The position numbers were made by a program, and so were the translations under genes. DNA of 64,000 bases from Mucilaginibacter paludis DSM 18603. GTDB taxonomy: Bacteria; Bacteroidota; Bacteroidia; Sphingobacteriales; Sphingobacteriaceae. The stretch is taken from the NCBI RefSeq assembly GCF_000166195.2, contig NZ_CM001403.1, forward strand, positions 868,001 through 932,000, given 5' to 3'. Under the pieces are notes generated by a model. That model ran no database searches and had not been told where the DNA came from. It saw nothing but the letters and a program-made list of their open reading frames with translations. Positions 26,856 through 35,783 of the stretch are shown here, piece by piece; within the stretch, counting starts at the first letter, position 1, and every line of letters begins with the position of its first letter.

Positions 26856-29800
26856 TTAAAATTTAACTGAAAGATTTAAACCAAATGACCTGGTACGTGG
26901 CAAACCGATAGACTCAAACCCCTGGAAGTTGCTGTTGGTATAGCTTTGCTCGGGATCAAAATCGGTATGCTTGTAGAGGATCGCCAGGTTACGTGCAACA
27001 AATGATATATTGGCCGATTGAATCTTAAATACCTTAATATTATTGACTGGAACACTGTAAGAAAAAATAACCTGGCGGAGCTTGATGAAGCTGCCATCGT
27101 GCAGGAATAATTCAGAATAGTTTTTATAATTATCATAATAGGTGCGTAAACCGCTTACCGGAACAACACGGTTATAAGCAGCGCCTGTTTGATCAACACC
27201 GGTAAGGGTTAAACCATTCTCCCTGCCTGGCAGGGTTGATTTAAGCAAACCTAAACGGGTTTCATAAACCTCAGATATCGAGAAGATCTTATTTCCGAAT
27301 TTTCCGTCTAACAGGAAATTCAGCGAGAACCTTTTGTACCTGAATTCGTTGCTGTAACCCATAGTTAAAGGCGCAACGCTTTTGCCCAACGGTACCTGTC
27401 CGGTTGCTACGGGATACCCTGTTGCAGAATTAAATACGGTATTGCCATTAGCATCCTTTAGTATCCTGGTACCAACGATCTCGAATGCCGATTCGCCTAC
27501 AATATTGTTGATGTTGCCCCAGTTACCCACAGTTGTAGCAACATTTTGTGATGTTACACCATCGGTTAAACTTAAAACCTTGTTATCATTATAAGCTATG
27601 TTGTAGCTGGTTGTCCAGCTAAATTTAGAAGTTTTCACAGGCGTGCCGCTTAGCAAACCTTCTATACCCCGGTTACGCACCTCGCCTGTGTTTAAGTACA
27701 CATTATTATAACCGGATGTTGATGATATAGTTGCATTAACAATATCATTTTGTGTTAACCTGTTATAATAGGTTACATCAAAATTGAGGCGGTTACCAAA
27801 TAACTGGCCTTCTATCCCCCCTTCTGAAGTAATGGATTTAACTGGAGAAAGATTAGCATTGCTAATACCGGTAATGCCTGTGCCTGTTGTGTTAGCGGTT
27901 ACGTTTTCTAAAGGCTGGCCCGAACTTGGTACGTTACTGTAGGTTAACTTTACAGCATACGGATCTGGCGCTCCTCCCCCAACTTGCGCGTATGCGCCTT
28001 TAAGCTTTAGCATACTGACAAATTTGGGTAGCTGAACTACTTCTGATAAAATGAAACTACCATTAACGCTCGGGTAAAAAATACTGTTATGCTCGGGGCT
28101 CAGTGTAGAAAACCAATCTTTACGGCCGGTAACGGTTAAATACAAATAGGTTTTGTAGCTAAAATCTGCCGAGCCGAAGATTGAATTAACTTCCTGATGC
28201 TGGTTGAGAGCCTGAGTTGTAGATGACGATAAATTGTTATAGCTATAAAAATAAGGAATAATATAACCGGTACCGCTCATATCCAGCTCGTTATTCTCGG
28301 AGTGCCTTTTATTAACACCACCTAAAAAAGAAGCGCCAAAATCTTTGAGTTGTTTTTTATAGGATAAGGTAACTAATCCGTTGGTTTCCGAAGCATCGGA
28401 TTTGATACCGCCGTATTGGCCCGTTGATGCGTACAAGGTGCCTGTAGGTGTAATACTAACGTAGTTGTAATCATAATGATCCTGGCTAACCGTTCCCTTC
28501 AGTACCAGATCCTTTATAAATTCGTAGCTGATGGACGCCTGGCCAATAAACCTATTTTTGCGGTCATCCTCTTTAAATTTATTAATTACAAAATAACCGT
28601 TGGTAGCAACGTTGGCATCATTCCAAACGGTTTCGTTACCACTGGCATCGTATCCAGGGTTTAACCAGCGTACATCAGCCGTATTGGCAATCATGTACGG
28701 CGACCAGTTAGGGTTGGCTGTAGCATCACCGGCGCTGCTGCGGTTATGCGCCACCTCCAAATTATACTGCGCCAATGCCTCAAAACTTAACTTCGGGCTT
28801 AATTTTCCGCTTAAAGACAGGTTGCCTGTTTTACGGTCGTAAGTACTACCAGGCAAAATGCCTTTGCTGTTAAGGTCGGCCATCGAAAAACGATAAACTA
28901 TCGCATCCGAACCGCCCGATAACGCCAGCGTATTGGTGTAAGTGCTGCCGGTTTGATAATAATTTTGCAGGTTGTTTTTTTGAGCTACATAAGGGTGGGT
29001 TAAACCATCAACGCCAACATAATCGGTTGAGCCGTCTATTTTAGAGCCCCACGACCTGCGGCCTGTAGATTGGGCCGCTGCAAGCGTGGTTGGCTTTACC
29101 CCTCCATCGCCCTGTCCATATTCATATTGAAAATCCGGAAGGGAAGTTATCTTCTCGACGGTTGCGGTGGAATTGAATTCAACACCGATACCTTTTTGAG
29201 CTTTACCTTTTTTGGTTGTAATTAAAATAGCACCGTTAGACGCCCTTGAACCGTATAAAGCGGCAGCTGTACCGCCCTTTAATACCGTTATCGATTCGAT
29301 ATCATCCGGATTAATAGCCGCTATGCCATCGCCACGGTCAACGTTACTGCCGCCACCGCTTGTGGTTGGTGCCGACCCCGGCACCGAATTATCCATTGGC
29401 ATACCGTTGATAACATAGAGCGGTTGATTATCCCTTGACAAAGAACCATTACCCCGGATAGTGATGCGGCTCGATCCGCCCGGCCCTGTGGACATACCGG
29501 CAACGTTTACACCGGCTACCTTACCTGTTAAAGCGTTGGCCACGTTGTTTTCGCGGGCTTGGGTAAGCTCATCGCCTTTAACCTCGGTAACCGCGTATCC
29601 TAATGATTTTTTTTGTTTGCTGATACCTAATGCAGTTACCACAACCTCGTTCAATGTTTGGTCGTTTTTTGCGAGCTTAACCAGTATAGCGTTGGCCCTA
29701 TTGGCAACGGGCACTTCCATTTTGGCATAACCAATAAAAGCTACTACTACTGTAACCGGCTTATCATCATAAGCGGCTGGTATTTTAAGATCAAAATTAC

Positions 29801-30305
29801 CGTTTATATCAGTTGTAGTACCAACCTGGCGATCCTCTTTTAAAGTTATTGTAGCTCCGGGTACACCTGTGCCATCTTCGCTAAAAACAACTTTACCTTT
29901 TACATTGGTACTGGCTACGTTTTTATCTGCCGGGGCCTGGTAAATCACATATTGTTTTGTGCCGATCTTTTTAAATAAAAGATCAAATTCGTTTAGTAGG
30001 CGTGTAAGTTTATGATCAACACTGGCGTCGCTGCCGGCCGAATCCACGGAGGTTACAAACTTATTATTAAGCAAGCCTTCTTTAAAAGCGATCTGGATAT
30101 GGTATTGCGACTTAAGCGTTTCGATTGCATCCTTCAGAGATTTTTTTGAATCGGTGTCCGATTGCCCGCTTTGAGTATACCTTATGTTATTTTTAAACGG
30201 TTTACTGGCCATGGCCAATTGCGCATTACTTGAAAAGCCGCTGATCAAAAATATAAACAATAAGGTATAGCATCTTAAACAACTCGTTGAGTTGAAATTT
30301 CTCAT
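26856..30305 (-). CDS. SusC/RagA TonB-dependent transporter with STN domain
   Basis: A 1149-residue outer-membrane transporter. After the signal peptide comes an STN (secretin/TonB N-terminal) domain at about 60-115, the part that talks to FecR, then a carboxypeptidase-regulatory-like domain (about 135-210), the plug with LNEVVVTALGISKQKKSLGY and GGTAAALYGSRASNGAILI, and the 22-strand barrel ending in FGLNLSVKF. The STN domain marks it as a transducer that signals through the FecR/sigma pair just upstream. Uptake uses TonB energy. Confidence 0.96.
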   Translation of the reverse strand: MRNFNSTSCLRCYTLLFIFLISGFSSNAQLAMASKPFKNNIRYTQSGQSDTDSKKSLKDAIETLKSQYHIQIAFKEGLLNNKFVTSVDSAGSDASVDHKLTRLLNEFDLLFKKIGTKQYVIYQAPADKNVASTNVKGKVVFSEDGTGVPGATITLKEDRQVGTTTDINGNFDLKIPAAYDDKPVTVVVAFIGYAKMEVPVANRANAILVKLAKNDQTLNEVVVTALGISKQKKSLGYAVTEVKGDELTQARENNVANALTGKVAGVNVAGMSTGPGGSSRITIRGNGSLSRDNQPLYVINGMPMDNSVPGSAPTTSGGGSNVDRGDGIAAINPDDIESITVLKGGTAAALYGSRASNGAILITTKKGKAQKGIGVEFNSTATVEKITSLPDFQYEYGQGDGGVKPTTLAAAQSTGRRSWGSKIDGSTDYVGVDGLTHPYVAQKNNLQNYYQTGSTYTNTLALSGGSDAIVYRFSMADLNSKGILPGSTYDRKTGNLSLSGKLSPKLSFEALAQYNLEVAHNRSSAGDATANPNWSPYMIANTADVRWLNPGYDASGNETVWNDANVATNGYFVINKFKEDDRKNRFIGQASISYEFIKDLVLKGTVSQDHYDYNYVSITPTGTLYASTGQYGGIKSDASETNGLVTLSYKKQLKDFGASFLGGVNKRHSENNELDMSGTGYIIPYFYSYNNLSSSTTQALNQHQEVNSIFGSADFSYKTYLYLTVTGRKDWFSTLSPEHNSIFYPSVNGSFILSEVVQLPKFVSMLKLKGAYAQVGGGAPDPYAVKLTYSNVPSSGQPLENVTANTTGTGITGISNANLSPVKSITSEGGIEGQLFGNRLNFDVTYYNRLTQNDIVNATISSTSGYNNVYLNTGEVRNRGIEGLLSGTPVKTSKFSWTTSYNIAYNDNKVLSLTDGVTSQNVATTVGNWGNINNIVGESAFEIVGTRILKDANGNTVFNSATGYPVATGQVPLGKSVAPLTMGYSNEFRYKRFSLNFLLDGKFGNKIFSISEVYETRLGLLKSTLPGRENGLTLTGVDQTGAAYNRVVPVSGLRTYYDNYKNYSELFLHDGSFIKLRQVIFSYSVPVNNIKVFKIQSANISFVARNLAILYKHTDFDPEQSYTNSNFQGFESIGLPRTRSFGLNLSVKF

Positions 30306-30324
30306 ACTTTTTAAATTAATAGGG

Positions 30325-31332
30325 TTAATTAATAGTTATTTGATCATCACTCTGAAAAACACTGACGTGTAGCGAGGTAGATACCGTTTCCAGCAGTTCT
30401 TTAACACCGGTAACATTGATCTCACCTTCAATCTGAATATCCTTTACGGCCGGATTACCATATTTTATCCGGTAGCCATAAGTATCTTCAAGAGTTTTAA
30501 GAATATCGCCCAATTTCACATTGTTAAAAATGAACTGTCTTTTTGTCCATCCCATTAACTTTTCGGGATGCGGCAGCTTAACTTTTAATGCGGTAGCTTT
30601 GGCAGAATACTCTACATAATCGCCCGGCGTCAGTACCGTGCTGTTGTTGGTTTGCGCGTTAGGCGTAACTTTGATTTTCCCTGTAACCAAGCCAATATCG
30701 ATTTTGTTGTGCCGGTTATTCACATTGAAAGTAGTACCTAATACTTCAATGCTGATGTTGTTACAATGCACAATAAATCGCTCGCCTGCCTTAATGTGGG
30801 TTGAATCCTGGTTTAGGTGTGTAACTTTAAAAAAACCTTCCCCTTTAAGCCAAACCTCCCTGGAGTTTTTGCCCCAGCCGCGCTGATACGTAAGGCTTGA
30901 ATTTCCATTCAGCAAAATGGTTGTACCATCCGGCATAACTACCGTTTTGATTTCGCCAAAAGCGGTTTGGAAATTTTGATCCTTCTGATACCAGAAAATG
31001 AACGCCCCCAGGCCTACCAGTAATATAGCTGCAGCTATACGTAGTACTTGCGGTAACCTGAAAGTTTTTGCCTGCACATTTGTACCTACCGAGCTTTCAA
31101 TGCGTTTCCACACTTCTGCCTGGCGATCCTGGTTGTAAAAAGTGTCTTGTTCACGATAAAGGCGAATAACATCCCGGGCCCTAACGATGTCATCCTTTTT
31201 TTCAGAGAATTGTTCTAAAAATCCATTCCAAAACAAATCGCTTTCTGCTGACGGGCCAATTACCCAGTTTAGAAAGTCGTCATCCTCTAAAAAATCTTTA
31301 AATGTGAAATTTGAATACTTATTGGTGTCCAT
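30325..31332 (-). CDS. FecR-family anti-sigma factor
   Basis: A 335-residue inner-membrane protein. The N-terminal cytoplasmic part (1-95) holds the sigma factor, one transmembrane helix lies at about 96-115 (VLRIAAAILLVGLGAFIFWY), and the periplasmic FecR domain follows with GEIKTVVMPDGTTILLNGNS and VWLKGEGFFKVTH. The C-terminal domain (about 250-335) has the STN-like pattern FNNVKLGDILKTLEDTYGYR. Substrate binding at SusC should relieve its hold on the neighbouring sigma factor. It lies 19 bp upstream of SusC. Confidence 0.94.
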   Translation of the reverse strand: MDTNKYSNFTFKDFLEDDDFLNWVIGPSAESDLFWNGFLEQFSEKKDDIVRARDVIRLYREQDTFYNQDRQAEVWKRIESSVGTNVQAKTFRLPQVLRIAAAILLVGLGAFIFWYQKDQNFQTAFGEIKTVVMPDGTTILLNGNSSLTYQRGWGKNSREVWLKGEGFFKVTHLNQDSTHIKAGERFIVHCNNISIEVLGTTFNVNNRHNKIDIGLVTGKIKVTPNAQTNNSTVLTPGDYVEYSAKATALKVKLPHPEKLMGWTKRQFIFNNVKLGDILKTLEDTYGYRIKYGNPAVKDIQIEGEINVTGVKELLETVSTSLHVSVFQSDDQITIN

Positions 31333-31400
31333 GTATCAAGCTTATTACACTACCGATATACAGACACCATGCCCAATTATCCCTCGGGTTGAGACTTTTT

Positions 31401-32006
31401 TTATAAAATTTTTGCGTTTTTATTAATTTGGGAGAGAATAGCCCAAATAATTACCAATTTTGATAGCTTAAGTGACATTTGCATGCTATTTAGCGCCTTA
31501 TAAAGCAGCTTATAAGTGGAACTTACGTTAATTTCCATAATATCAGCTATCTCTGGATAACTAAAGCCCTCATAAAAGCGCAAAAATATAATTTCTTGTT
31601 GGCGATGAGGTAAAGTTTGAATTACAGATTTGATTTTATCCTGCAGAAGCCTTTCATCTTCGTTGGCGATGTACACCAGGTCGAAAGATGTTTCAAATAA
31701 AAAAGGGTAATCATCCTCCATCGGCGTAAACCGGGATTGATTCTGCATCTTCCGGAAGATGACACTCCGGAGGGCTTTATACAAATAGTTTTTCACCGAA
31801 ATGGGGTTCCCCAAATTGGCGCGGTTAGTCCATAATTTAATAAACAGATCGTGTACGGCGTCTTCTATTAAATTAATGTCCTTAGTAAACTTATAACCGT
31901 AATTATTTAAAAGCTTAAAATTCTGATTGTATAATTTGGTATACGCATCCCACTCGCCTTGTTTAAATAAACTCCAAAGCAATAATATATCTTCGTTAGG
32001 GGGCAT
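31401..32006 (-). CDS. ECF RNA polymerase sigma-70 factor
   Basis: A 201-residue sigma factor of the PUL-linked ECF type. Region 2 is seen in YTKLYNQNFKLLNNYGYKF and DAVHDLFIKLWTNR, and region 4 in LPHRQQEIIFLRFYEGFSYP followed by EIADIMEINVSSTYKLLYKA. The C-terminal tail is hydrophobic (KLVIIWAIL). It opens the operon sigma, FecR, SusC, SusD, GH29, GH20, GntP, RidA, PLP enzyme, dipeptidase, and most likely directs transcription of the SusC gene. Confidence 0.95.
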   Translation of the reverse strand: MPPNEDILLLWSLFKQGEWDAYTKLYNQNFKLLNNYGYKFTKDINLIEDAVHDLFIKLWTNRANLGNPISVKNYLYKALRSVIFRKMQNQSRFTPMEDDYPFLFETSFDLVYIANEDERLLQDKIKSVIQTLPHRQQEIIFLRFYEGFSYPEIADIMEINVSSTYKLLYKALNSMQMSLKLSKLVIIWAILSQINKNAKIL

Positions 32007-32463
32007 ATTAATTAAAAAAACACAAATAAAACTAAATGTAAAAAACTAATGTACACTTAATAATTTAAAAATAAAACTAAACTGAAGGTACAACACACCC
32101 GATAGCCGCCCTGGCTAATTAAGTCTTACAACTATCCTTTGCAAGATGCTGCTGAAAAATTCAAAAAATTAATTTTTAAAAAAAACAAACGAATGTTGCC
32201 AAAGCTACCGTTTCGTTTTGGCCATTAAAAAATTTAACAGCAGGTATTAATACCTGCTGTTAAAACAAAAAAAGTATAAATACCCAATATCATAAACGCT
32301 TATTAATACGCTGTAAACCTGCTGGTTGAAGCTTTAAATTTACATTGTTAAAAGCTTTTACCAGTGGAGCAGACCCCACTAAAAAAAACGAGCCTGCCTG
32401 TGGGGTAACTAATACAGGGGCGAAACCCGAAAAGCCTTAAGAGTAGGAAAAAAAACAAAAACC
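32007..32463. other. Divergent intergenic region with palindrome and leader hairpins
   Basis: 457 bp without a gene, between the sigma factor (-) and a small gene (+). It holds the 32-bp palindrome listed separately, a short stem AGTGG/CCACT near 32363-32380 and CCTGT/ACAGG near 32398-32419. The last two lie in the leader of the small plus-strand gene and fit no riboswitch class I know. Confidence 0.4.
32233..32264. promoter_or_regulatory. Perfect 32-bp palindrome upstream of the sigma operon
   Basis: The half TTTAACAGCAGGTATT (32233-32248) is followed directly by its exact reverse complement (32249-32264). As RNA it would fold into a long stem with a tiny loop. Read on the minus strand it is followed by TTTTTTAATGG, so it may be a terminator shielding the sigma operon from read-through. 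A dimeric regulator site is the alternative. Confidence 0.6.
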
Positions 32464-32709
32464 ATGAACTCATTTATTGGAAACTGGACAGATCACAGTA
32501 ATGTAACCGTTACGATTACCGAACGCAATAATATACTAACTGTAAAATACGGAAACGGAAGAGGCCCGTTTCCGGGACATGAAATTGATGAACTGCCTCA
32601 GCCTGCGTGCGGTGTTGATTTTTCAGATGATGCCCCTTTTACCGGCGTGCTTTCTCCCGACGGGAAGACTATCTATTGGAGCAACGGCACAAAATGGACT
32701 AAGCACTAA
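32464..32709 (+). CDS. Small conserved beta-rich protein of unknown function
   Basis: An 81-residue protein without a signal peptide. FIGNWTDHSNVTVTI at the start and DDAPFTGVLSPDGKTIYWSNG with TKWTKH at the end recall a small one-domain beta module that recurs in bacteria, ending 'I-x-W-S-N-G-T-x-W'. I cannot name a function. It stands alone between a divergent sigma operon and a convergent PIG-L gene, with a strong terminator behind it. Confidence 0.7.
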   Translation: MNSFIGNWTDHSNVTVTITERNNILTVKYGNGRGPFPGHEIDELPQPACGVDFSDDAPFTGVLSPDGKTIYWSNGTKWTKH

Positions 32710-32773
32710 TTCTCAATATAGTAACGGGCTTATATTCAAATGAATTAACTCGTAGCTTTTTGAGATAAAGCAA

Positions 32774-32806
32774 AAAGTTCGGTCTGGGTTTACCGGGCCG
32801 AACTTT
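32774..32806. terminator. Bidirectional terminator hairpin
   Basis: A 14-bp stem (two G-U pairs) with arms AAAGTTCGGTCTGG (32774-32787) and CCGGGCCGAACTTT (32793-32806) and a 5-nt loop, between two converging genes. Confidence 0.8.
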
Positions 32807-32853
32807 AATTCCACACAAAATAGCTGCAGGCTTTTATACCTTTTCAATCTGCA

Positions 32854-33540
32854 TCAAATAGCTGCACGGGTATCGATCATCGGTACTTGGATAGGCTTAC
32901 GCGGCCGCCCCCCTTGTACCAACCATTGCATTGCTTTTACCGGGTTTTGAAAATGCCAGAAAGCTTCATTCTCAGGTATGTTTTGAGCCTCCCGGCTTCC
33001 TGTTTCAAAACCATAGGTTTGGGTAATGATGTTATATTTCCTTTCATAAACAGACTGCTCAAGAATATGGTAGCGATCAGCATCAACCCTTGGTTCGGCA
33101 GATAGGCCTGACTCCCCTTCTTGATAAGCAAATGTCCAGAGTTGCTTTGCTGCTATCAGGCCTTTTGCCCATAAATTGATTACAGCCCTGCTAATCTCCT
33201 GGTGCCTGTGGTAACTGGCGTATTCCCCGTCGGGGTTGTGCGTAATTATCAAATCATATTTCCTGTCCGGCATTAACTGTTGTATCATTTGTTGTAACTG
33301 GCTATCTTGCAGCGGCAATTGTTCGGGACCATCATCCAGATTGCCCATAAATCCATTTGCTCCCAGCTCAGTTAACGCCTCGAAAAAAACAGACGCCCTG
33401 TTACGATCGTTTTTTTTGCAAAGGCAAACCACATCACATTGCCATCCCGGATTGCTGATGATAGTACCTCCGGCCCATAACGTTTCCTCATCCGGATACG
33501 CCACGATAAGAGCTACATTCGTTAAGTTTTGTTGTTCCAT
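32854..33540 (-). CDS. PIG-L/LmbE deacetylase-like protein with altered metal motif
   Basis: A 228-residue cytoplasmic protein of the PIG-L N-acetylglucosaminyl deacetylase superfamily. The canonical zinc motif AHPDDE is replaced by AYPDEE (Tyr15, Asp17, Glu18, Glu19). The His and second Asp that hold zinc in relatives such as MshB are thus Tyr and Glu, while the general-base Asp is kept. A later site THNPDGEYASYHRHQE still offers His111 and His113. The fold is sure; deacetylase activity is doubtful. It stands alone; the nearest upstream element in its direction is copy A of the 36-bp motif, about 430 bp away. Confidence 0.82.
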   Translation of the reverse strand: MEQQNLTNVALIVAYPDEETLWAGGTIISNPGWQCDVVCLCKKNDRNRASVFFEALTELGANGFMGNLDDGPEQLPLQDSQLQQMIQQLMPDRKYDLIITHNPDGEYASYHRHQEISRAVINLWAKGLIAAKQLWTFAYQEGESGLSAEPRVDADRYHILEQSVYERKYNIITQTYGFETGSREAQNIPENEAFWHFQNPVKAMQWLVQGGRPRKPIQVPMIDTRAAI

Positions 33541-33750
33541 TTAATTATTGAGCTGTGAGCGTGTATGCTGTTAATTTTTACCGCGCTTAATGGCGGTATT
33601 TATCATTGGTAGCAAATAAGTTCAGTTGCGCCTCATCGTTCCAGAGGGGTATTTCGCGAAGTAAAATCGTCAAGCACCGTAAAACCAAAGTTTTTTTAAT
33701 TCCAGGCAGAAAAATGTGGTCGCGTTAACCCACACTATTAATTTATTTTT

Positions 33751-33897
33751 TTAACGCCTCCTGTAGCCCATGCCATCAATTTGGGTATTCGAGGCCGGTA
33801 CAGTCCAGCTTTTTGGTTCATTCAATCTCATCGGCCAGAAATCATAATAATTCAATAAGGGTCCGGTTAGCCCTGGTAATTTACCGTTTTTGTCAAA
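33751..33897 (-). pseudogene. C-terminal coding remnant, family unknown
   Basis: A 48-codon stretch open from just after a TAA to a TAA at 33751, with no usable start. It reads as normal protein, including GPLLNYYDFWPMRLNEPKSW and TVPASNTQIDGMGYRRR at its end. It looks like the tail of a lost gene. I cannot assign the family. Confidence 0.4.
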
Positions 33898-33972
33898 TTA
33901 GTTGATCAGTGCATAGTTTAAGCATCAATTAAACTATAGCCATAAAGATGCATACTTGTTGCGCTAAATATC

Positions 33973-34008
33973 TTACACAACTATGTGAATAGATTACATG
34001 ATTCACAC
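33973..34008 (-). promoter_or_regulatory. 36-bp element, copy A
   Basis: On the minus strand: GTGTGAATCATGTAA, 13 bp, TTGTGTAA. One base differs from the otherwise invariant 15-mer. It points towards the coding remnant and the PIG-L gene and faces away from copy B. Confidence 0.7.
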
Positions 34009-34153
34009 ATGGTAAACCCGGCAGGTATTAAAAAAAACAGACTGAAAAGAGTTGAAGCTGACGCTATAGGTTATCAGGCGCAGCCTCAGTTAAAACTAAC
34101 CGGGCTGATCTTATCCACTTAATCATGATCTTCAATACGCTAACAGTATCCAG

Positions 34154-34189
34154 GTGTGAATGATGTAACTTAAACATAGAATTACATAA
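34154..34189 (+). promoter_or_regulatory. 36-bp element, copy B
   Basis: GTGTGAATGATGTAA, 13 bp, TTACATAA. It ends 49 nt before the BON-protein start codon, so it probably drives the BON, CHAD and dehydrogenase genes. Confidence 0.8.
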
Positions 34190-34238
34190 CAGCTACGCCC
34201 GCTTAAAATCTGAATTTTACTTTTCACCACTTGAATAC

Positions 34239-34886
34239 ATGAAAAACGACCGCGATTTACAAAAAGATATCCTGGATGCCCTGAATTGGGAACCCTTATT
34301 GAAAGGCGCGAAAATTACTGTAACAGCAAACAATGGTTTGGTACAGTTGTCGGGCACGGTTAAAAACTACCTGGATAAATTACGCGCGGAAACTGTTACA
34401 AAGAGTATTGATGGTGTTAAAGCGATGATAGAGCATATCAACGTTGATTTGGGTGGCCACGATGAAATTCCTGATGATGCCATTGCTAAAGCTGTGCTTG
34501 AATCTCTGCAATTAAATTGGGTACCTGTTGACCGTATAACGGTTAAGGTAGAGCAAGGCCACGTTACCCTTGATGGTGAAGTGGCCTATAATTTTCAAAA
34601 AGAAGCCGCCAAAAAATCAGTAGGTGGCGTACAGGGTGTCAGGGTTTTTACCAACAACCTTGTGTTGGCCAAACAAACGCAAGATCAGCTGGAAAAAAAG
34701 ACGATTGAACACGCGCTGCTCCGTTATTCTGCTACTGTTGATCAAAACATCAGGGTTAAGGCCGATAAGAATACGATAACACTGAATGGCACGGTGCAGT
34801 CATTCTATCAAAAAGAAGAGGCGGAAAAAGTAGCCTGGAATGCGCCGGGTGTTTTGATGGTTAACAACGAACTGGTAATTGAATAG
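34239..34886 (+). CDS. Three-BON-domain stress protein
   Basis: A 215-residue protein built of three BON (OsmY-type) repeats, at about 5-70, 76-145 and 150-215, each with an alpha-beta pattern ending in a phrase like 'G-x-V-x-x-x-x-N-x-L/V-x-V'. Examples are LSGTVKNYLDKLRAETVTKS and LDGEVAYNFQKEAAKKSVGG. No signal peptide is visible, so it may be cytoplasmic, unlike periplasmic OsmY. BON proteins bind phospholipid and are linked to osmotic stress. It sits 49 nt after element copy B and leads a run with the CHAD and dehydrogenase genes. Confidence 0.9.
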   Translation: MKNDRDLQKDILDALNWEPLLKGAKITVTANNGLVQLSGTVKNYLDKLRAETVTKSIDGVKAMIEHINVDLGGHDEIPDDAIAKAVLESLQLNWVPVDRITVKVEQGHVTLDGEVAYNFQKEAAKKSVGGVQGVRVFTNNLVLAKQTQDQLEKKTIEHALLRYSATVDQNIRVKADKNTITLNGTVQSFYQKEEAEKVAWNAPGVLMVNNELVIE

Positions 34887-34906
34887 GGAGTTTACACATA
34901 CAGAAA

Positions 34907-35770
34907 ATGATAAAGCACCACGAAATAGATAATATTGTTAAAACAAGATTTGAAAAGATCAATATCGGCCTGGAAAGTATCAGATTGCATTTTCATGAAG
35001 ACGACATCCGGGTGTTCAGGGTTAAAGTGAAAAAACTGGCCGCCTGCATCCAACTGATAAACGCGGCCAGGGGGCAGCAGCATAAGGCCATAAAAATACC
35101 GCCAAGGCTATTGAAGTATTTTGAGGTAGCAGGAATAGTAAGAAACCTGCAATTACAAAAGCTTTATGTTGAAACCACGCTGGATGCAAGGCAAGCTATG
35201 CGCGCAGGCGCTTATCTTAATTTGGTGTCTAATAAAATCCTGCACCATATGGTGGTGGCCAGCCAGATCATGAAAGGTGTACAGCCTTTTAAAAGGGCAG
35301 AAATAAACCTGTTGAAGTTACTGCCAGATCATCTCAGCTCTAAATCGGCAGCGCAGTTTGTACGATCGGAAATTAAGAAATTGGAGAAGCTATTGATGCC
35401 GGTTTTTCCTTCTGATGATTCGCTGCACGAGATCAGGAAACTTTTAAAAGGATTATTGTATGTATGGCCACATATTGGCGATAAGGTAGCTCAAACTTCG
35501 CCTTACGGCCTGCTATCGGGCAAAGAAAACATAGCTGCATTTACCGAGGTTTTAGGCAAATTTCATGACATGGATACGGCCATAGGCCTGCTGCATGACT
35601 GTTGTTTGAATAGAGACACGGAAGAATCTGAAAAGGAAATTTTGAGAACTCTGGAGCGCCTGTGGATCAAAGAAAAAGAAACAATAAGGCTACAGGTATA
35701 CCAGCAGTTGCAGCAAATCATCAGTTCGCGCCAACCAGTACAACCGCTCATCCAATATGCTATGATCTAA
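34907..35770 (+). CDS. CHAD domain protein
   Basis: A 287-residue all-helical protein of the CHAD family, marked by DDIRVFRVKVKKLAACIQLI near the start and SLHEIRKLLKGLLYVWPHIG in the second half, with the conserved His/Arg/Lys pattern (H-x-x-R-x-x-x-K). CHAD domains bind inorganic polyphosphate; many localise to polyP granules. It lies 20 bp after the BON gene, 13 bp before the dehydrogenase, and has no CYTH partner here. Confidence 0.85.
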   Translation: MIKHHEIDNIVKTRFEKINIGLESIRLHFHEDDIRVFRVKVKKLAACIQLINAARGQQHKAIKIPPRLLKYFEVAGIVRNLQLQKLYVETTLDARQAMRAGAYLNLVSNKILHHMVVASQIMKGVQPFKRAEINLLKLLPDHLSSKSAAQFVRSEIKKLEKLLMPVFPSDDSLHEIRKLLKGLLYVWPHIGDKVAQTSPYGLLSGKENIAAFTEVLGKFHDMDTAIGLLHDCCLNRDTEESEKEILRTLERLWIKEKETIRLQVYQQLQQIISSRQPVQPLIQYAMI

Positions 35771-35783
35771 TTACCCAAAACTA

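Larger units (their letters stand above)
33541..34238. other. Intergenic region with a coding remnant and two 36-bp elements
   Basis: About 700 bp. It contains a minus-strand coding remnant (33751-33897) and two outward-facing copies of the 36-bp element (33973-34008 and 34154-34189), listed separately. I see nothing recognisable in the rest. Confidence 0.5.

Noticed and set aside
32340-32460. Possible riboswitch in the leader of the small gene at 32464
   Set aside because: Only short stems are seen and they match no class I know; no metabolic gene follows.
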